DNA of 64,000 nucleotides, taken from the NCBI GenBank assembly GCA_033558025.1, contig JAUCEF010000007.1, positions 1,798,001-1,862,000 of the forward strand, in the 5' to 3' direction. The translations under genes and the position numbers were made by a program. The stretch is from Phytophthora sp. 'mugwort' (Eukaryota > Oomycota > Peronosporomycetes > Peronosporales > Peronosporaceae). Of the stretch, positions 43,760-53,714 are shown piece by piece. The notes below the pieces were generated by a model. That model saw only the letters and a program-made list of their open reading frames with translations. It ran no database searches and was not told the DNA's origin. How positions within the stretch are numbered: the stretch's first letter is position 1; each line of letters opens with the position of its first letter.

Positions 43760-43807
43760 GTAATATCTAGTCCCATTCCAATCTGGTCACTGCGACCAGC
43801 GACGATC
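43593..43807. other. Single-copy centre (loop) of the palindrome
   Basis: The arms stop matching at about TTGTCCAGAG (left, 43592) and its complement (right, 43808). The ~215 bp between are unique in the window and belong to no complete gene. Both antisense ORFs start in or beside this spacer. Confidence 0.8.
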
Positions 43808-43886
43808 TCTGGACAAGAATATTCTTGTACCTCTGGTCCGGAATATCCCCAGACTTTTCAGCCTGAATACTCGCGGAGCTCTTGGA

Positions 43887-44417
43887 GTGAAGAACCATGG
43901 CGGCAGACATGGGACTTCTCAAAGTCGGTCACAATATCCGGGATATCCTCCAAGGAGAGCCTCACGCGATTCCTACGTGTCCTCCGCTGGCGGGAACCCC
44001 AGCCAGCGGACCCGATACTGGATTTCGGGGCGTGCCGGGCGTTGGCCCGGACCGGGAATCGTCGCGCGCGCCGAGCGCCAGTCGCATCAGTCAGTGGGGG
44101 AGGACCATCACGGTGATAACGCTCCCGTTGTCGTGGAGGGGACTCAGCCTTCCGAGGCGGCCTCGCAATCGGAAGGGATGACGGCGGAAGAATGTCGTCT
44201 TCTGCGAGCTGAGGCGCAACAGATGACGGATGAATTGCAGGACGCTCGCGAGATGGCGGAGAAGGCCCGGGAAGACGCGGATGCCGTGACGTCCTCTGCA
44301 GAGCGAACCCGTCGGAAACAACGGGTTCTCGTAGAGCGACTCCGGCGGCTGGAGACTGCGGCATTTGAAGTGCCGCAGCAGGGCGAGATGACGCGCGAGC
44401 GCGGGGACTTCGCTTAA
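43887..44417 (+). other. Antisense coiled-coil ORF, right side
   Basis: 176 codons, the mirror of the left ORF. It has the same C-terminal helix and stop; the start here is the MKNHGG codon because the upstream part lies in the unique centre. Its sequence matches the left ORF throughout. Confidence 0.5.
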
Positions 44418-45415
44418 GTCGGCGACATCATCGTGGGCTTGGGATGTCCGAGTACGAGCCGGCACCTGCGGATCAGGGATCTCCGCCGGGAGATAAGTCT
44501 TGAGCCACCCGACGTAGAACGTCGGGTGTAGTCGCATAGCCCTAGGAATATCTAATGTATATGCGCCCCCAATTGCTTTACGTATCGTAAACGGTCCAAT
44601 AAATCGCAGGGCCAATTTATTGGCTCCCAAATTCGTAATTGCAGTAGATTGTATACCGGCGGTAGACAATAATACTCTGTCGCCTACCCGGAAGATAGAA
44701 GTATTCTTACGGTCTCGGCGGTCATTTTCTTTCTGTATACGGCTGCTTACAGCGCGTCACGCACTTTGTGCGTGCAGATTGACGACATAATACGAAGTCC
44801 GATACCGCGGCGGAACTTATCGGCGAATCAACTTCTCGTGGAGAGAAGTTGGCTATGGGCGACGCGGTATGTACTATCGCGTCGGTAATACCGCGAGATA
44901 CAGAACGGGATTTTCCCTTGGCAATCGTCGGGTCGGCCACCGGGTGTGTTACCGGTGGTAATCTCGTGGATGAACGTGTGACGGCGCTGATTGTAACTGG
45001 AATGTCGGTGGAGTGTGCTTGGACCGTATTAACTTTAGCCGTATTAGTGCTGCCAGGTAGAGGCGTGGATGCCGCGGAGGCCACCGGGCCCTTCGCCGGT
45101 GGCGCTATCGAGGAAGACTCAAGAGTTTTCCTTGAGTACCGCTAGGTTCTCCCCCACCAAGAGCGGAGTCGATACCGTGGGGGGAGGCTCCAGAGCCAGA
45201 ACGGCGGGAACACGCGGGTGCCGCGCGGAATTTACGAAGAACGGCGTCAACCCTGTTAACGCGTGCACGGAATTATTGATTGCGAATTCGGCGAGCGGGA
45301 GAAATGAACTCCACGACGTAAAAGACGTCGCGGAACTGCGAAGCACGTCCTCAAGGACGCGGTTGACGCGTTCTGTTTGCCCATCCGTCTCTGGATGGGC
45401 TGCCGTCGACATAAG

Positions 45416-45423
45416 GAGGTGGG
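45416..45423. repeat. Left target-site duplication of the hAT (8 bp)
   Basis: GAGGTGGG here, GAAGCGGG at 48814-48821. The empty site in the left arm reads GAAGCAGG on the same strand. Three variants of one 8-bp site, as expected of an old hAT insertion. Confidence 0.75.
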
Positions 45424-45602
45424 TAGAGCTGTCGCCGGAGTTTAGCGTAACCTCTGTTAACAACTTATTTTTAAAAACCTGTGTTAACCTCTAACCTCCG
45501 GAAATCTCCGCTCAACCTCCTATACAAAAGCCAAGTACAAAAATCTTGGCGACCGGCCGACAGTCACTTCAAGTAGAGAGACAAGAAGGCAAGGTGAAAA
45601 CA

Positions 45603-48172
45603 ATGGACGAGCTCCGCTCTCCAAACCCGGTCGCCAGGACTTCAAAGTCTCCTCGGACCCCAGCTAAGGCTAGCTCCGGGTGTGCCAGTGCCAGTTCGTC
45701 GACAGAAGTTCTAAAAAGGCTGGCCCGAGCCGAGTTCCCTCGTCTGTATCCCGACAACACTCAGGAAAGCATGCAATCACCACAGCTCTCGTCCACGACC
45801 CTAGTCGCAACCAGATACACGATGCATCCAGTTCATCTCAAGCCGGTGATGATAAACAACTCCGAATGCTGCATCCCGCGGCTCATCCGTCAGTAGCGAC
45901 CACGGCAAAATCGTTCGAGTTCGAAGAAATCCTCACTCAACAAGCAAAAGAAAACACGAGCAAGTCCCCCCCCTTGAACAGATCGCCAGCCCGGCAAGTC
46001 CACCCCAGCAGCATGCAGTCCCTGTTCCTCCTGAACGAGATCTGAATTCAGAAATGGCGGAGCGCTGGCGGTTTGCCCATAAACCAAGCACACGGCTTAA
46101 ATCGGCCCCTCCACGGCTATTTACACAGTTTTTTCCTGATCAATCACGTTGGTACCTCTCGGATGAAGAGTTTGACAACAGCCACGCTTTGTATGCCTAT
46201 TGCAAAAAGTGCAAGATGATACTAGCTTTCACGGTAGGGAATGACAAAGTGACAGAGCTTATGACGAAGTATCACGGTCGCGAGCTGACAGAGTACGCAG
46301 CAACCAAGAAGTTGCAACGCAGATTAGAGAAGGAATCTGTCGAAATTTCCGTGGAGTTCCGCACGATCATCTCCGAAGAACAAAAGGAGTTTAACAGACT
46401 CCTAGCAAAATGGATTGCTAGCCACTTTCGTCCATTTGGTTGAAGACAAAGGGTTCGTTGCTTTCTTGTCGCATTTATTACGGAAACATTGTCTCGGGTC
46501 AAAGTGAAAATGCCAAAGCGCACTCAGTTGCGTGGCTGCATCGTTGGATTTGCCGCTGAGCTCAGACTCCAAGTTCGGGATGATATCAAGCAGTTTTGTC
46601 TGTATTTTTCGATCACCCAGTGATATTTGGTCAGCTTGCAATGCGCGAAGTTACATTGCGTTCACAATTCATTACTTGACCGAAAACTTTGAGGCTAGAA
46701 ACTGGACACTGGAGGTAAAAGAACTTCCGAGTATCCACACAGGCGAAGTCATAGCCAAAGCATTAGATGAAATCATGCTGGAATGGAAGCTCCCAAAGAA
46801 TACTGTACTCGATTTGTCAGGGATTCTGGTGCCAATATGGTCAAAACGGGAAAATCGTGGGCATTTTTAATGCTCCTTGCATGGCTCACGAAATTCATTT
46901 TGTTCTATCTGGAGCATTGGCGACTCAAAAGAAGTCGTTTAGATAAACCGAAACCAGCATGAGCGTATATTTTTGACATGGAGGAAGGTGCGGTCGCCAC
47001 CGAACACGAGATTGATGAGGATCTAAATGATGATTAGAGCCGACATGGAGGCTGTTCGCGATATGGCAGTTGAGGAGCTTACTAGCTTTATTGACGCGAC
47101 ATTGGCGACACTGGAAAAGGATGGCATGCAACCATGAGGGAGATCGTCCAACGTTCCGTTCACTAGCTGTACATTTCCGGCGGTCCACCAAAGCACACAG
47201 TTGTCTTGAAGCCATTCAGAAGACAAATAATCCACAAGCAACAGCATTTACAATTGTCGATTGTCCCACTCATTGCAATAGTAGCTGGCTTATGCTGACT
47301 CGATGTGTCGCCTTCAGCCATCTTCTGAAAAATTCTTTGAGCATTTATTTTCCGACGAGGGTCGTCTGGGGTTCAAAGATATTCGCAACACGTTGTTGAA
47401 GCCTAAATACCAGGAATGGCTAGCTATCAAGTGTCTATGTGTTTTGTTGGAACCGGTTACAACCGTCTCAACCCCAGCGAAATCAGCTGGGTGGTCAAGC
47501 GTATCCAACACTACCGCTTGTCATGCCTGCAATTGAGGCCCTTGAAAACGTTCTGAAGGACAGCAAACGTTTTGATGGCATCTTAAATTCTGCCAGGAAG
47601 GAGACCTGCATAGATGAAGTTCGAGTGGCTATGAAAGATTGCGAAGTTGTGATTAAGCGGTTGTTGACAAGCGATTTGCAAAGTTGAAGTCGATCGATCT
47701 GGACTGGATAGCATACTTAGATCCCCGAGTGGCTAGCGAAATGAACCATTTGACAGTTGAGACCGCATCAGACGCTCGAACTCAATTTCTTGCCGCCGCC
47801 ACTGAGTTTGCACCTGATCGTATCTCTTGTGAGAGCACCGGTATATTGTCTGGAACTACAGTGAAAGCCCCCGATCGCGTAACTAGCCGTATGTTTGGCA
47901 AGAAGAAATCTGCGGAAGCACCTGCGACTAGAGTGTGTGAGCGGGAGTTTGATCAGTATTTGGCGGCTGCCAAAATGCTGGACGCTTCGACTGATAAAAA
48001 GTTCAACACCTTCGATTGGTGGTGCACGAACAAGGGGTCGTATCCTATCCTCGGTAAATTAGCACGTAAATGGCTGGGAGCTGTCGTGACAAGCGTTCCG
48101 TCAGAGCGAGCTTTTTCTACCAGCGGCAACGCGTCACCGCTAAGCGCAGCTCGTTGGCACCCGACTGGTTAG
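45603..48172 (+). pseudogene. hAT transposase, frameshifted
   Basis: 45603-46045 gives a Ser/Pro-rich N-terminus (MDELRSPNPVARTSKSPRTP and, after a frameshift, EFEEILTQQAKENTS). 46054-46443 gives a BED-like zinc region (YAYCKKCKMILAF...KYHG) and FNRLLAKWIASHFRPF. 46640-46830 gives YIAFTIHYLTENFEARNWTL and LPSIHTGEVIAKALDEIM, a classic hAT block. 47439-47687 is the next helical segment. 47684-48172 gives the C-terminal dimerisation domain (FDWWCTNKGSYPILGKLA, then TSVPSERAFSTSGN). Stops and frameshifts between these pieces show it is dead. Confidence 0.82.
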
Positions 48173-48329
48173 GGATCCCGTATTCATCGCGGAGAATACA
48201 CACAAGGAAACAACACTTCAGCTTGAAGGCTAAACAGTCAGCGAGGCGATTTCTTTTGCTATAACCCAACAAGTCGAATACAGTTCTTCACGACATGCTT
48301 GTTGACAACAGACGCTTTACAGTGTTCTA

Positions 48330-48645
48330 GGCTCTCCCGGACGGGGTCCCAGCGACCAGTACGCGGCGCAGACATGATCTGCAGCCGGTCATGTTGTTGT
48401 TGTCGAGCAGAATGTAGACAAAGAGCCGCAGCGTGGCGCCCTTGACCACCGTCTGCGCGACCACGGCCCCCAGGCACTCACCACAGTAGGGGCCGCACAC
48501 CTTGTTGCAGTTACTACCTCCACGAGCGTGGGTAGCACATCGGGCAGGAACGGGCCACGGCGTCCCGCGTGACACGCGAGGTGATGGCTAGCAGCGAGCA
48601 CACATCCTTGACGATCTGCGAGCGCAGGTCCTGCAGAAGCTTTGC
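48330..48645 (-). pseudogene. Captured host fragment resembling a CLASP/TOG HEAT domain
   Basis: On the minus strand, inside the hAT and antisense to its transposase, three frames in succession read AKLLQDLRSQIVKDVCSLLA then ITSRVTRDAVAR, next FLPDVLPTLVEVV, next NKVCGPYCGECLGAVV then TLRLFVYILLDNNN. Together they follow the HEAT-repeat order of CLASP N-terminal TOG domains (LRSQIVK-C-L; LLPTL; GNKV; C-x-V). Two frameshifts separate the pieces. It has no similarity to hAT proteins. I infer transduplication of part of a host gene, but the identity rests on motif order only. Confidence 0.55.
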
Positions 48646-51307
48646 ATTGGTATTATTGGTAGCTAGCTAATGCAAGAATTTGATTGAGCAATTGGATTTG
48701 TGTGGATCACATAGACGGAGGTAAACGCGGGTTAGCACAAGTTGAAGCGAGGTTAGTAACCCATCGGAGGTAGAGGTTAGTTAAGGGAGGTTAGCTTAAC
48801 CACGGCAGCTTTAGAAGCGGGTACCGAGTAATTCGAATAACCGGCTCCAGAAAGCCGATGTGAAGCGTGGGTCACGGTCGGAAACAATTGAAAATTCCGG
48901 CAGGCCGTGCTGTCGGAATATTAAGTCAAAAGAAGAGCGTAGCCGTGTCTTCCGCATAAATTTGGGCCGGAACAGGAGCAAAATGTACCATTATGATGAA
49001 TCGGTCGACGAAGACCTGGATACCGGTACGGCCCTGGCCATCCGGAGGAAAGATAAAGTCCATGCTGACTGAGCGCCACGCGTCCGTGGCGATTAGCAAC
49101 GGACGCAATGGGGCCTGCGACGAGGAAGCCGGCTTAACTCGCTGGCAGATCTCACACGATCGTACCCATTTGCGGACCCACTTGTGCATGTGGGGCCAGA
49201 AGAAGTCGTGCCACAGGCGCCGAACGTTTTCTCGCGTCCGAGGTGACCACAGACAGGAGCGTCATGGTATTCATGGACTAGACGAGCACGAAGGTCGTCG
49301 TCAGCAGGGACGACGACGCGAGGGGAGTCGAACGTATCGACTGTATACGTTAGCAACGCACCATCAAGCTGATACCGCTTGATGTGAGAACGAACGGGAC
49401 CCGTGAGTTTCTTTTCGGACTTGATGGTCGGCTCGCGCAGATGATCAATGATGTTCGCATAGAACGAATCATGAGCATACGCCTCAGCGACCAGATCGCG
49501 GAGGGACGGAATCGGGGACGTCAATGCCGCATTGACGTCAAGCTGAACACAGCACGCGCACTCGTCATCCTCATCCACTTCAACAAGGGCTTGATGACCG
49601 AGGTCCCGACGTGGATCATAGTCAGGACGGCGCGACAACGCGTCGAACAAGAATGTTATTCTTGCCGGGCTTGTAATGCACGACGAAATTATACTCCGCA
49701 AAGAATGACAACCAGCGAGCCATGCGTTGCGAGAGGTGTGGACTTTTGGTCGCAGTCCTCAGCGACGCATGACGTCTGCTCGCCGAGCAGGTACACTTTG
49801 AATTTAATCAGGGCGTCGCGTATCGCGAGCAGCTCCTTGTCATGTACCGGGTAATTCCTCTCGGCCGGCTTCATCTGCCGTGACTGGAAGCTCACAACGC
49901 GCTCACGGCCCTCATCATCGAATTGCATGAGAGCGCATCCAATGGCAAAATCGCTGGCGTCACAAACCACGTGAAATGGTTTGGCGTCGTTGGGGAGTAC
50001 CAATATTGGAGCTTCGGAGAGGATCTTCTTCACCGAATCAAACGCTGCTTGGTGTTCCGGACGCCATAACCAGACGACATCCCTCTTGAGCAAGGATGAC
50101 AGTGGCTGGATCAGGCCGGCGTAATTCTTCGTGTACTTGTGAAGATAACTCGCGAGACCCAGCCACTGACGTTTTAAGTGTCCGAGGTGAACTTCGACTG
50201 CGCTGAGATTACCTTCAGCGTGATTGCAAACGAAGATATCGTCGAAGTAGCTCGGTGCAAATTCACAGAGCAGGCGGAGTACTTGGGAAACCATGCGATT
50301 GAACGTGGCAGGGGCGTCTTGAGCCCTTGTGGCATCACGAGCCACTCACAGAGCATATCACTGGGAGTGCTTACCGCAGTGAAGGAACATCACTCTCTCG
50401 CATGAGGATCTGATAGAACCCTTCTGTCAGATCGATCGCGCTGTAGATCGTGCTGCCTGACATGGAGTCTAATACCATGTCCTTTCGAGGAATCGGTGTC
50501 TGTGCGGGGATGGTGGCATCATTCAGCTTGTTAAAAGCGTGAACGATGTGCCATCCACCCGTCGCCTTCTTGACGCAGAAGTCGGGCGCGAGTGAGGCGA
50601 GATGCTCTCACGGATGTGGCCGCGTTCGCCGTCGACCTCAAAGAACTCGTCGATCGCAATGACTTGGTCTCGCGGCAGTGAGCACTGCCGCGTCACGCAG
50701 TATTTCGTGCCCGGGGCGAGGTCAATGTTGTGACTCCTCTGTCGGCGGGGAGTTCTGCAGGAGTTTTATTCGGGAATACATCTGCGTATTCCCGGGCGAT
50801 CGTGTACACCGGGTTATTGGATGCCTGGAGTGATTCCCAGGACTGAGCCGCGAACCGTTCTTCGCGCGCTGATTTCAACTCGGCGTTATGAGGCCGAGCC
50901 GACACGTTATTGTCAATTACGGCGTTGAACGTGTCATGCGCTGGAGCCTCGATGGTGATCAAGCACACTTGATCAATTTCGCCGGACTTGAGCTCGTGGA
51001 GGAAATTCTTCCACGAGAAACCCGGCAAGCGGATGATCGACGCTGCGTCGCGAGCTGGACTCGAGACCTCAATTCTGCAACTGCGTTGTGGGGAACCATC
51101 CACATACTCAAGGGCGTGCACGGATTCCAGCACAGCCTGTTTGCTGTCGCTGGGATCGAGGCGGGGCTTCAGCCGTCGCTTGGCTCGGCGCGATGATTTC
51201 GTGCGTCTCGAGCCCCTGCCCGAGACTGATACGCCACTGTCGCAGCCCGATGAATTTTCTGAATACCCCCCTCTAGGTGCGAGAGCTCTGCCTTAATCGC
51301 ACGGAAT

Positions 51308-51463
51308 CATGCGGGAGCCTCTGCTCGACCGCCGCGGAAATTTGAGGGAACCCCTGTTCGACCCCCTCGCGGGAGCCCCTGCTCGACCGCCTCCTGAATG
51401 CCCGGGAGCCTCGGATGCTCGACCGCCATATTATTCGCGGGAGCCTCTCTGCTCGACCGCCTC
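51308..51463 (-). repeat. Minisatellite in the pol linker, right arm
   Basis: Mirror of 39335-39490, with the same copy number and spacers. Minisatellites usually change copy number quickly, so the identity is informative. Confidence 0.8.
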
Positions 51464-52088
51464 AGGTACATCCACCGATACAGCGCATACCATGCAAAGA
51501 GGGTCATCGCCTTCTCGATGCATGGAATGCGTCGTAGTTGATTGATCCACCACTCGGACGTGTGGCCAGTCCGAGGGTGCGACGAGCAGGTGTGTGGACA
51601 CCTCTCGTACATCGAAATCAGCCCGACGTTTTACCGATCGGGCCAGCCAGTCAATCTGCGGACGATACCATGCAAGCCACGGTATCCCTAGGATGCAGTC
51701 GAACGCGTAATTCATCTCGTACATCATGAACTCGTCGTTGCTGCGGAAGCCGTCGAAAGTGTACGGGAGCGAGACCACTCGCCGCGGCACACGATGCGGC
51801 TTCCCGTCAGCCAGTTTGACGATGAGTTCACGGGCCCCTCATGGACCGGAACCGAAGCGGGTAGTAGCGAGAGACACGACGCCCTGAAGAAATTATTCGA
51901 CGCGCCGGAGTCGAGAAGCGCGCGGAGTGGACGCCGCGCGCCAGCGACGAACAGACTGACGATGATTAGTCTGGAATCACCGCTGCTGATGGTGGCATTA
52001 AAATGTGCATTCTGCACATAGGGGCTAGGAAGTTCGGTTGCCACCGGGGGATCCGGACCTCCGTTCCAGCCAGTAGGGCGCCCCGCAC

Positions 52089-53117
52089 CTACTGGGCCTG
52101 ATCGTTTCTTGGCTGGGCCGTCTGGCGAGAAGCATCATCCCTCAGGACGACTGCGTTCGCGTAGACCAGCGCAGCAGCGCGGTAAACCGGCGCGGGCGCG
52201 CGGCAGACTGCCGCGCGATGGCCCTGTTTACCACAGCGGTAGCAGGTCGTGATACTCGGGGTGCGAGTGCCGCGGTTGGGCAATCGACCGCGGCCAACAG
52301 GAATGTCGATCGCGTCGATCTCCATTGGCTCGGGCGCTGACCCGCGGGCTTCGACTGGGGGACCGCGGGAGTATGAAGACGACACAGTATAGTCCTCACG
52401 AGCGCCGAGGGCGAAAGCCTCTTCCAGGGACTCCGGGTCGGCGCGCGTGATAGAATAGCGCGTCAAGCCCTCGCACATACAAAAACTAAAGACGTGGACT
52501 TGCGAGGCCATGTCGATAGGGTTCGTAAGTACACACGAAACTAACTGTCGTGCCTTCTGAACGTAATCGCGTATTGACAGTCGACCTTGCTTGAGAGCAA
52601 AGAAGTCTGCTCGCATGCGTGCCTCGTCCTGTGGAGGCTCGAATGCGAGTCGCAGGTCACTCTGGATGCTTTCCAGAGTGGGGAACGCATTGGGGTCGGC
52701 AACCAGTTTGCCTAGGGCCCACTCCTTCGCCTTTCCGGACAGGCGAGACAGCAAGAAGTTAATTCTTGCTGGGGTCGCTTCGATTATCCTCGAAGCGACT
52801 GCGATGTCGACTTCGCGGAACCAGCGGTTCAGTGGCAGACGGTTTTGTCCGACACCGGAGTAAGTCGACGTCTCCATCTTGACAGCATCGCTCCGTGAGC
52901 CACGCGAGGGTGTTGATACTCGCCGATTCGCTTCGGCGAGCTCGCATGACATAAGCTCTTGAATGGCTTCACGCTGTCGTTCGGGCGTCGCTGAGCTCAG
53001 CAGCGACGTTACGAAGACTTCTCCTGATACCGCCGCGAGGCGGTGTAGAGCTTGCCACTCGACGGTGGTGAGATGGGGGGAAGGCCGAGTGATCCAGCGT
53101 TGTCGCTGGGGTCGCAT
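52089..53117 (-). CDS. gypsy Gag, right copy
   Basis: Intact 342-codon ORF, identical in sequence to the left copy: capsid region, then CCHC knuckle [14 protein letters not shown]. It is the copy next to the true 5' LTR and primer-binding site, so if the element is transcribed from that LTR this Gag is the one expressed. It starts 60 bp after the LTR. Confidence 0.88.
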   Translation of the reverse strand: MRPQRQRWITRPSPHLTTVEWQALHRLAAVSGEVFVTSLLSSATPERQREAIQELMSCELAEANRRVSTPSRGSRSDAVKMETSTYSGVGQNRLPLNRWFREVDIAVASRIIEATPARINFLLSRLSGKAKEWALGKLVADPNAFPTLESIQSDLRLAFEPPQDEARMRADFFALKQGRLSIRDYVQKARQLVSCVLTNPIDMASQVHVFSFCMCEGLTRYSITRADPESLEEAFALGAREDYTVSSSYSRGPPVEARGSAPEPMEIDAIDIPVGRGRLPNRGTRTPSITTCYRCGKQGHRAAVCRAPAPVYRAAALVYANAVVLRDDASRQTAQPRNDQAQ

Positions 53118-53166
53118 AGGGCCCGTCCAGGCTCATCTCGTACTTGGGCATAGGAAGGACTACGAA

Positions 53167-53175
53167 GTGCTACCA
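53167..53175 (-). promoter_or_regulatory. gypsy primer-binding site
   Basis: TGGTAGCAC on the element strand, two bases after the 5' LTR. It pairs with a tRNA 3' end reading GTGCTACCA. The mirror copy is at 37623-37631. Confidence 0.6.
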
Positions 53176-53177
53176 GG

Positions 53178-53462
53178 TGTAACGGGGTAAAAAGTTGCCG
53201 TTACTAGCTTACACTACTAGTAGCAGAGGAAGCTTCTAATTAACAAACCCAAGTGTCACTTTAGTGGCAAATTTAACTCTGTTTTATTTTTAAGTCCAAG
53301 GAAAAGTTCCCGGACTTCTGTGAGCTACTCAAATGTTGATCGATTCCTAATTGGTCAATATGGGTTTGGCTCCCCATAATCAACCAATAGGAGGATAGCT
53401 ACCTACTAAAGCAATATGTAACAGAAACCTACTTACTTATGTAACAGACACAGCCCGTTACA
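53178..53462 (-). repeat. 5' LTR of the gypsy element (285 bp)
   Basis: Ends TGTAACGGGC and CCCCGTTACA on the element strand, a 9-bp inverted terminal pair. It is the source of the 136-bp inverted fragment at 37485-37620. Confidence 0.9.
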
Positions 53463-53714
53463 TTTAGCAGCTTCATCGGCATCGTTAGCAGCGTCAATGT
53501 AATCGACATAAGCGCGTAATATCTGCACTTGAGTAGGGTCTTCGTCGCATCAGGCTAGTCCGTCCAATTTCAGTAAGTGGCTATGTCATCATTGAAAGTC
53601 ACCGTTCCATTTATCCGGCCACTACATCTGCGATTCGTTCACAGACGGCGACCCCTATTCGATGCTTTTTAATGTGCGACAGCACACGCTTCGTATCTGC
53701 GCACCTAGCATCAT

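Larger units (their letters stand above)
45424..48813 (+). mobile_element. hAT DNA transposon (3,390 bp) inside the gypsy right arm
   Basis: Ends TAGAGCTGTCG on the left and, complemented, TAAAGCTGCCG on the right. Both ends hold many TAACCTC/GAGGTTA subterminal motifs, typical of hAT. It is flanked by an 8-bp duplication. The left gypsy arm provides the empty site, and the coordinate offset between arms (3398) independently confirms 3390+8. It contains a broken transposase on the plus strand and a host-like fragment on the minus strand. Confidence 0.88.
44415..52044 (-). pseudogene. gypsy pol (PR-RT-RH-IN), right copy, broken and interrupted
   Basis: Reads from 52044 (protease) through 50249-50238 (YFDD), RNase H at ~50000-49830 and integrase from ~49300. 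Every frameshift, the RT deletion and the minisatellite found in the left copy recur here at mirrored positions. The integrase core is further split by the hAT element: SDRDPRF lies at ~48880 and DGQTERVN at ~45380. Confidence 0.88.
43808..53313 (-). repeat. Right arm of the palindrome, split by a hAT
   Basis: Reverse complement of 37485-43592 in two blocks, 43808-45415 and 48814-53313, separated by the hAT element and one copy of its target duplication. Confidence 0.92.
37115..53462 (-). mobile_element. Palindromic Ty3/gypsy LTR retrotransposon with a nested hAT
   Basis: Both outer LTRs are in the same (minus) orientation. Next to the right LTR lies a primer-binding site (TGGTAGCAC on the element strand). 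Next to the left LTR lies a polypurine tract, AAAGAGGGGGGGGGA on the element strand. This is the arrangement of one complete 16.35-kb minus-strand LTR element (12.95 kb without the hAT). The interior is an inverted duplication: gag-pol on the minus strand from the right, the same gag-pol on the plus strand from the left, 3' ends meeting near 43700. All ORF pairs obey left+right=90798 outside the hAT and 87400 inside, so the arms have no indels. The 3398 difference equals the hAT (3390) plus its 8-bp duplication. It is inactive: both pol copies are frameshifted. Confidence 0.88.

Noticed and set aside
37115..53462. Two separate gypsy insertions in opposite orientation
   Set aside because: Only one pair of LTRs exists, in the same orientation, with one PPT beside it, and both copies share all lesions.
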